A DNA stretch of 35,552 nucleotides from JAAZBG01 sp964390065 (lineage in GTDB: Bacteria > Fibrobacterota > Chitinivibrionia > Chitinivibrionales > Chitinispirillaceae), in the NCBI GenBank assembly GCA_964390065.1, contig CAYMGX010000033.1, positions 1 to 35,552 on the forward strand. Direction: 5' to 3'. The notes under the pieces were generated by a model that was given only the letters and a program-made list of their open reading frames with translations, was not told the DNA's origin and made no database searches. The first letter of the stretch is position 1, and each line of letters opens with the position of its first letter. Below are positions 30,420 through 35,552 of the stretch, one piece after another. A program made the position numbers and the translations under genes.

Positions 30420-31803
30420 ACCTACTAATTCCAATTTTGTAAAACCTGATTCATTATCAGTATGCATGATCGTTAAAAACGAAGCAGATCTGCTGTCCCG
30501 TTGTCTTGACAGTATTAAAAATGTCGCTGATGAACTCATTATTGTTGACACTGGCTCTACGGATGCAACTATCAGCATTGCACAATCATTTGGAGCAAAA
30601 GTAATTTGTACCGAATGGCGCAATGATTTTGCATGGGCCAGGAATATCTCAATCAAAGATGCGACGTCTTCATGGATTCTATGGCTTGATGCCGATGATG
30701 TTGTTCCACCGGAATCAATTCCGATGCTTGCATCACTGAAGAAGGAAAAACCGGACCATGTTATCGGATTGACAGTACGAAACCAGCGGCCCGGTAATAC
30801 CGGAACCGAGTTTGTACAGGCACGAATGTTTCCAAACCGGTCTGATCTTTACTTTGAAAGACGGATCCATGAACAGGTCATGCCCAGTGCTTTACGTATA
30901 GGCATGAAAATGGAAAACCGTAATGCAGTTATTGAGCATCATGGTTATGCAGATCCTGCAACTCTGAAAAAAAAAGCATTGCGAAATATACAGTTACTTC
31001 TTGAAGACTATGATGATTCAGCGCCGGATGCTGTAACTACTGTCGAGATTGCTGATTCCTATCAATTGACAGAAGACCATGAGGCCGCCTTGATCTGGTA
31101 TAAGCGAACACTCGCAATTCCGGAGTGTGAATCCAAAACGCCATCAATTGCCGGTCAAGCACATCTTGGACTTGGTACTATCTACAATCTTCGTTCAGAA
31201 TACTCAACAGCAATTACTCACCTCAGACGGGCATCAGAGATTTCTCCATGGCGTCCCGATGTTCTTTACAGTTTAGCCGTCGCTGTTGAACAAAACGGCG
31301 AACCGAAAAAAGCAGTTGAGATGCTCGAGCAAATGCTTACACTCAAGGTATCTGCTGGTCAGGTTGGTGTGGATTTCAGGGCTGCAAAAATAAAAACATA
31401 TCTGCGGCTTGTCAGAATTCTTGTCGAACTTGGTAATATGGAACGCGCGGCGGCAATCACCGCAGATTCGCTTGCATCAGAGCCACAACGTCCCGAATTG
31501 TATAACTCTGCCGGAAAATTCCTTATTAAATGTGGAAAGCCGATCGACGCACTAAGAACATTTGAAAAAAGTATTGTGCTTGTTAAACAAGGCAATCTTG
31601 ATGCATATATCGGTCTGTGTATTATTTATATAAAAGCCGGCATGACTCCCAAAGCTATTGAAACCATGGATTCTCTTGCAATTGACTTTTCTGAAAACAA
31701 TAAGTACCTGACATTCAGCTCCTACCTCAATGGCACAACATTAACATCAGAACAAACAGAAATACTTGTCAATCTCCGGCGTGAGTTCTTTAATGTATTC
31801 TGA
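30409..31803 (+). CDS. Glycosyltransferase family 2 domain fused to TPR repeats
   Basis: A 464-residue protein. The N-terminal GT2 (GT-A fold) domain has SVCMIVKNEADLLSRCLDS, ELIIVDTGSTDAT and WILWLDADD (the DxD-type metal motif). It ends with the RRIHEQV block seen in SPBc2-like and TPR-linked glycosyltransferases. About residue 190 onward consists of TPR-type helix pairs (AHLGLGTIYNLRSEYSTAI, PDVLYSLAVAVEQNGEPKKA and so on). Such fusions are proposed to glycosylate proteins or cell-surface material, with TPRs holding the target. GTG 30409 is the only start that keeps the first strand of the fold. There is no membrane helix. The preceding receiver-like protein, overlapping by 11 nt, may be its regulator. 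Confidence 0.92.
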   Translation: MPAEPTNSNFVKPDSLSVCMIVKNEADLLSRCLDSIKNVADELIIVDTGSTDATISIAQSFGAKVICTEWRNDFAWARNISIKDATSSWILWLDADDVVPPESIPMLASLKKEKPDHVIGLTVRNQRPGNTGTEFVQARMFPNRSDLYFERRIHEQVMPSALRIGMKMENRNAVIEHHGYADPATLKKKALRNIQLLLEDYDDSAPDAVTTVEIADSYQLTEDHEAALIWYKRTLAIPECESKTPSIAGQAHLGLGTIYNLRSEYSTAITHLRRASEISPWRPDVLYSLAVAVEQNGEPKKAVEMLEQMLTLKVSAGQVGVDFRAAKIKTYLRLVRILVELGNMERAAAITADSLASEPQRPELYNSAGKFLIKCGKPIDALRTFEKSIVLVKQGNLDAYIGLCIIYIKAGMTPKAIETMDSLAIDFSENNKYLTFSSYLNGTTLTSEQTEILVNLRREFFNVF

Positions 31804-31812
31804 CATCAGTAG

Positions 31813-32943
31813 TTATTTAAAGGGAAATTCTATTGTGAATACAGTGCCGATTTCCTCTGATGAAACGAAATGTACCGTACCGCCCAGATAACGTTCTGTC
31901 AATAATTTGATACTGAAAGTGCCTAATCCCCTACCATTACCTTTTGTTGAAAATGACTTCTGGAATATCTGTAGTTGCACTTCGTGTGACATAGGAACAC
32001 TGTTTTTTACTGCAACAGTCACACGTTCATTTTTTAAAAAATAGGCAATGGTAACGTTTCCATCAGACAGTGTCGCTTCCAATGCATTTTTCAGCATATT
32101 GATCAGTACGCGCTTAAAAATGCCCTGATCGGAAAAACAGCTGATGTTTTCATTAGTAAGTATGAGTATCTCTTTATTAGTACATATCGAATCCATCGAA
32201 AGAAATCTGACTGCAGATTCTACTACATCGGAAATATTAAACTCTTCTTTATTAACGACCAGTTCACCGTTTTCAGCAAGCATAAGTATCTTTTGAGAAT
32301 ATATCTCGTTAAATAGCATGCTTGTAGAATTTTTAAGAAGAGAAATCAGATCAATATTCCCGAGAGGATTTTCCTCTATAATATCAAAGCCATTTACCAG
32401 CGCAGAAGAGTAATTGAGGATATCATGAAAGAAAATCCGTTCCATCATTCGTTTGCTGTTTTGCACGCTTATATCCTGAAGAATAAGCAAAGCGTATACA
32501 TCATCATTATACGTTAATGGAATGGTATCAATACGGTATTCAAGTGTTTTCTCACCGAATCCCCTTTTAACCCTGATTCTGGTTTCCTCTGTTGTTTTTT
32601 CGTTCCTTGAGAGACTTCCTACGATGGCTTTAAATGCACCACAAACCGTACACCCGTCAGCACTGCCACAACCACCTGATTGTAAGTACGCATTTACACA
32701 ATTTAATGCTTCACCAGGACGCTCCCCTATTATTTTTTCAATTGACTCCAATTCAAGATGAGTTTTACAGGATTCATTTGCAAATACCACCTGACGTGTC
32801 CGGTTTACGATCAAAATATTGACAGGAAGATAATATATAAACGTATTAACAGCAGTATCATGTGAAAAAAAGTAAAAATCAGCCTGAATTCTTTCGGGAT
32901 GTACCCTTTGATGATCTAATGATTTTATATCGATTTGATTCAT
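31813..32943 (-). CDS. Histidine kinase with Cys-rich PAS domain
   Basis: A 376-residue soluble kinase. The PAS domain (about 35-160) contains ERPGEALNCVNAYLQ, GCGSADGCTVCGAFKAIV: four closely spaced cysteines known from a PAS subgroup common in deltaproteobacteria. These could bind a metal or sense redox state (inference). The dimerisation region has H173 in IFFHDILNYSSAL, and the ATPase domain has the N box NMLKNALEA and the G2 loop GRGLGTFSIKLL. The start is uncertain: ATG 32943 is taken, but GTG 33021 and ATGs 33006 and 33000 are in frame and none has a strong ribosome site. It is convergent with the glycosyltransferase gene, 9 nt apart. No response regulator is adjacent. Confidence 0.88.
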   Translation of the reverse strand: MNQIDIKSLDHQRVHPERIQADFYFFSHDTAVNTFIYYLPVNILIVNRTRQVVFANESCKTHLELESIEKIIGERPGEALNCVNAYLQSGGCGSADGCTVCGAFKAIVGSLSRNEKTTEETRIRVKRGFGEKTLEYRIDTIPLTYNDDVYALLILQDISVQNSKRMMERIFFHDILNYSSALVNGFDIIEENPLGNIDLISLLKNSTSMLFNEIYSQKILMLAENGELVVNKEEFNISDVVESAVRFLSMDSICTNKEILILTNENISCFSDQGIFKRVLINMLKNALEATLSDGNVTIAYFLKNERVTVAVKNSVPMSHEVQLQIFQKSFSTKGNGRGLGTFSIKLLTERYLGGTVHFVSSEEIGTVFTIEFPFK

Positions 32944-33201
32944 GCTTCTGCTTTCACCGGAAATGAATACGGTATGGTTTCTGATAAAACAATGTCCCAT
33001 TAACATGCATTTGATCTGCACAGATCCATTTTAGAGTATACCGTTTTTGTAATAAAGATACAATCGCTGAATTCAGGACATTCCGGGTGCAAACAATCTG
33101 ATTCCATTATACGACTGCCTTAAGTATTTTCTCATAACTTTTGCACTATTGCATACAAAAAAATAACATTATTTGGATTTTGAAGAATTACAGGCCGGTT
33201 C

Positions 33202-35490
33202 ATGAGATGTTTTTTACTTAATTATTCCAGCAGTGACATAAAAGGGCGTTTCGAAATAACGTTGTATGCAGTTACAGACACTCATACATTTATAAAAATT
33301 ATCGTTGATTCATTCAGGCCGCTTTTTTTTGTCTCCACCACAATCCCCCCGGAGAAAACAAACGCTGCTACAGAACGAAAAACACTTTCTCTTAAAGCAA
33401 TGGATGGTACGCCGGTTGATTGTCTCTATTTTTCTACCTATGGAAACGGTATTGAATGCGCGCGAAAACTACGCAGTGAAGGTTACCCGGTTTACGAATC
33501 TGATATTCATCCTGTTGACAGATTTCTAATGGAACGTTTTATTTGCGGAAGCTTTGAATGTACTGGCACCATTCAACAAACGGGTAGCCTGCTTATGTCA
33601 AAGAATCCTGTATTGCGCGGCGTTGATTTTACACCGGAACTTCAGGTTATGTCTATTGATATCGAGACCAATGCTGCAACAGAACAAATTTACAGCATTG
33701 CACTTAGTGGTTGCATTGATAACACCGTTTTCATTGTTGGCCCCCACGTAGAATCGCGTTATACCTATTGCTCTGATGAAAAAGAGTTACTTACACATTT
33801 TATTCAATTTGTAAAAAAAGCAGATCCGGATATTTTTATCGGATGGAATGTCATTGATTATGATTTAAGGGTTATTCAATCACGATGTGCTAAACATGGC
33901 ATTCCATTTGATATCGGCAGAGACCGGTACGCCCGGATTGTTCCATCCAGAAACAGTTCGCAGATGATTGCACGAATTCCAGGACGGCTTGTTATGGATG
34001 TTCCTGTTATGTTGCGATCATATTTCTATACTTTCGAAGAATACTCGCTTAATTTTGTTGCATCAGAAATGCTTGGGAAAACAAAAAACATTGAATTGAC
34101 AGATCAGGACAAGATAAACGAGATAAATCGTCAGTATGCAGAAGATAAAGAGCAGCTTGCTGCCTATAATTTACAGGATGCTGTTCTTACCCTTGAAATT
34201 TTTGAAAAAGCAAAAATTCTCCCTAACGCAATTGAGCGGACAAAGCGAAGCGGCCATCTTCTTGACAGATCAATAGGCTCCATTGCCGCATTCGATTATC
34301 TCTATTTACCCCATCTTCACAGAGCCGGTTACGTTGCCAAAGACGCACTTGATGCAGTGACATCAACAGAACCGCTCCCCGGAGGATATGTTGTCGAGCC
34401 AACCCCGGGCCTCTATCATAATGTCATGGTCTTTGACTTCAGAAGTCTTTATCCGTCAATCATCTCGACGTTTAAAATTGATCCATTAGGCTACATTGTC
34501 AAGGACCAGGATACTGTCACAAATCCATCAGGTACACATTTTTCACGTGATACAACGATACTACCGAAGATCATCCTTGAGCTTCTTGATGCCCGTGCGG
34601 CTGCAAAAAAAGCGGACAATCCCTACCTTTCTCAGGCGATCAAGATTCTGATGAACAGTTTTTATGGTGTGTTAGGAGCGCAGAATTGCAGATTTTTTTC
34701 ATCCGCGCTGGCGACATCAATCACAAAAACCGGACAGTATATTTTAAAAACGATGATAGCATACATTGCCGATACTACACCGTATAAAGTTATCTATGGT
34801 GACACCGACTCTCTTTTTGTCCATGCCGGAATAACTATCACGGAACATCCTGACACAATTGGATTACGTATATCTACTGCTGCGACAGAATGGCTATCGC
34901 AGTATATCAGGAACACGTTTAACACGGAATCTCATCTGAAACTTGAGTATCAAAATACATTTAATCATTTCTTTCTGCCATCAGTGCGTGGTGCAACACA
35001 TGGAAGTAAAAAACATTATTGCGGAAGCACCGTTACCGGCAATACCATGGAATTGACATTTAAGGGCATGGAATCAGCCCGTTCCGATTGGACTGATCTT
35101 GCAAAAGAATTTCAGCATGAACTATACATTCGTTTTTTCAGGTCAGAACCGCTTGACAATTATATATGCGAAATGGTTACAAAGCTCCAGAACGGATATT
35201 TCGATCAAAAACTTGTTTACAAAAAAAGATTAAGGAAGGATCTTGTGGATTACACTGTAAACATTCCGCCGCATGTTCAGGCTGCGCGCCTTCTTGATTC
35301 ACCAAAGCATATAATCCGCTACTATATTACAAAAAGCGGACCTCAGCCAATCGAAAAATTTTCATCACCAATAGATTACAACCACTATATCGATTGTCAA
35401 TTGCGTCCGATTGCAGATTCAATTCTTGAAACAACCGGTAAATCATTTGACAATATAACAAGTGGTCAGCAGGATCTTTTTGACGTGTGA
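33202..35490 (+). CDS. polB: DNA polymerase II, family B (PolB)
   Basis: A proofreading DNA polymerase of 762 residues (E. coli Pol II has 783). The 3'-5' exonuclease motifs are SIDIET (D153, E155), FIGWNVIDYDL and YNLQDAVL. The polymerase motifs are A, FDFRSLYPSII (D412); B, KILMNSFYGVLG; and C, YGDTDSLF (D534, D536). KKRLRKDLVDY near residue 675 is the KKRY-like end-binding region. All catalytic acids are present. In E. coli this enzyme is SOS-induced and restarts stalled forks; no LexA box was found upstream, so regulation here is unknown. The start ATG has only a weak ribosome site. The 180-bp space before it holds nothing I can support. Confidence 0.97.
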   Translation: MRCFLLNYSSSDIKGRFEITLYAVTDTHTFIKIIVDSFRPLFFVSTTIPPEKTNAATERKTLSLKAMDGTPVDCLYFSTYGNGIECARKLRSEGYPVYESDIHPVDRFLMERFICGSFECTGTIQQTGSLLMSKNPVLRGVDFTPELQVMSIDIETNAATEQIYSIALSGCIDNTVFIVGPHVESRYTYCSDEKELLTHFIQFVKKADPDIFIGWNVIDYDLRVIQSRCAKHGIPFDIGRDRYARIVPSRNSSQMIARIPGRLVMDVPVMLRSYFYTFEEYSLNFVASEMLGKTKNIELTDQDKINEINRQYAEDKEQLAAYNLQDAVLTLEIFEKAKILPNAIERTKRSGHLLDRSIGSIAAFDYLYLPHLHRAGYVAKDALDAVTSTEPLPGGYVVEPTPGLYHNVMVFDFRSLYPSIISTFKIDPLGYIVKDQDTVTNPSGTHFSRDTTILPKIILELLDARAAAKKADNPYLSQAIKILMNSFYGVLGAQNCRFFSSALATSITKTGQYILKTMIAYIADTTPYKVIYGDTDSLFVHAGITITEHPDTIGLRISTAATEWLSQYIRNTFNTESHLKLEYQNTFNHFFLPSVRGATHGSKKHYCGSTVTGNTMELTFKGMESARSDWTDLAKEFQHELYIRFFRSEPLDNYICEMVTKLQNGYFDQKLVYKKRLRKDLVDYTVNIPPHVQAARLLDSPKHIIRYYITKSGPQPIEKFSSPIDYNHYIDCQLRPIADSILETTGKSFDNITSGQQDLFDV

Positions 35491-35494
35491 TTGA

Positions 35495-35552
35495 CATGTA
35501 GCATGTAGCATGTAGCATGTAGCATGTAGCATGTAGCATGTAGCATGTAGCA
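35495..35552. repeat. 7-bp tandem repeat (CATGTAG) running off the window
   Basis: Eight perfect copies of CATGTAG plus two further bases, starting 4 nt after the polB stop. The end is cut by the window, so the full copy number is unknown. The open frame across it on the minus strand is an artefact of the repeat. Confidence 0.97.

Noticed and set aside
35327..35539. 70-codon minus-strand frame over the end of polB
   Set aside because: Its N-terminal half is a translation of the 7-bp repeat and the rest lies opposite polB.

Overview
The window looks like a chromosomal segment of a Gram-negative, probably motile, free-living bacterium with moderate to low GC content. Supporting signs are an FlgM-like anti-sigma factor behind a sigma-28 promoter, a PilZ (c-di-GMP) protein, a lipoprotein lytic transglycosylase, an SppA protease, and an outer-membrane-barrel-like protein. 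The MEP isoprenoid route (ispE) and the DXP-dependent vitamin B6 route (pdxJ) are both present. The mix of GldA/F/G-type ABC genes with a DUF4340 protein, a type-2 LeuA, an Hc1-like protein and PolB would suit the Fibrobacterota/Chitinispirillia neighbourhood, but that placement is a guess from gene content. No 16S or other decisive marker is present. Two runs of exactly 100 N (7278-7377 and 27790-27889) are scaffold gaps of unknown true length.

Layout. 1-1440: 3' end of a Cache-domain membrane sensor, flgM with its promoter and terminator, and tRNA-Leu(UAA). 1618-5211 (minus strand): barrel/HEAT protein, a low-complexity protein, and miaA. 5314-7180: degenerate YibQ-type deacetylase homologue and pdxJ. 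7197-7468: 23-bp tandem array inside an inverted repeat. 7658-9125: sigma-54 promoter, three small heat-shock proteins, and a hairpin element. 9200-13361 (minus): three-gene two-component operon with 4-nt overlaps. 13606-14656 (minus): a tandem pair of unrecognised paralogues that share a duplicated upstream element. 14672-16041: ispE and, divergently, a PilZ gene. 16062-17973: leuA under a leucine attenuator. 17981-18500: hairpin-rich intergenic region ending in a terminator and a strong promoter for a small Cys-rich protein. 18957-22386: MltD-like/LysM lipoprotein, sppA and an Hc1-like protein. 22687-27140: ABC ATPase, permease, GldG-like and DUF4340 genes. 27230-29887: SWIM/SNF2 helicase with a gap. 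30051-32943: degenerate receiver, glycosyltransferase-TPR protein, and convergent histidine kinase. 33202-35552: DNA polymerase B and a 7-bp tandem repeat running off the end.

Most of the window is housekeeping and signalling. The least ordinary parts are regulatory. leuA has a complete attenuator: a 40-codon leader with seven Leu codons in its last 15, whose stop codon lies inside the antiterminator strand, and the predicted transcription start falls on the leader ATG. The hsp20 trio has a textbook sigma-54 promoter. flgM has a near-perfect sigma-28 promoter and two CsrA-like motifs exactly 18 nt apart. The most promising unknown protein family is the tandem pair at 13606-14525. I found no CRISPR array, prophage, transposase gene or recognisable defence island.
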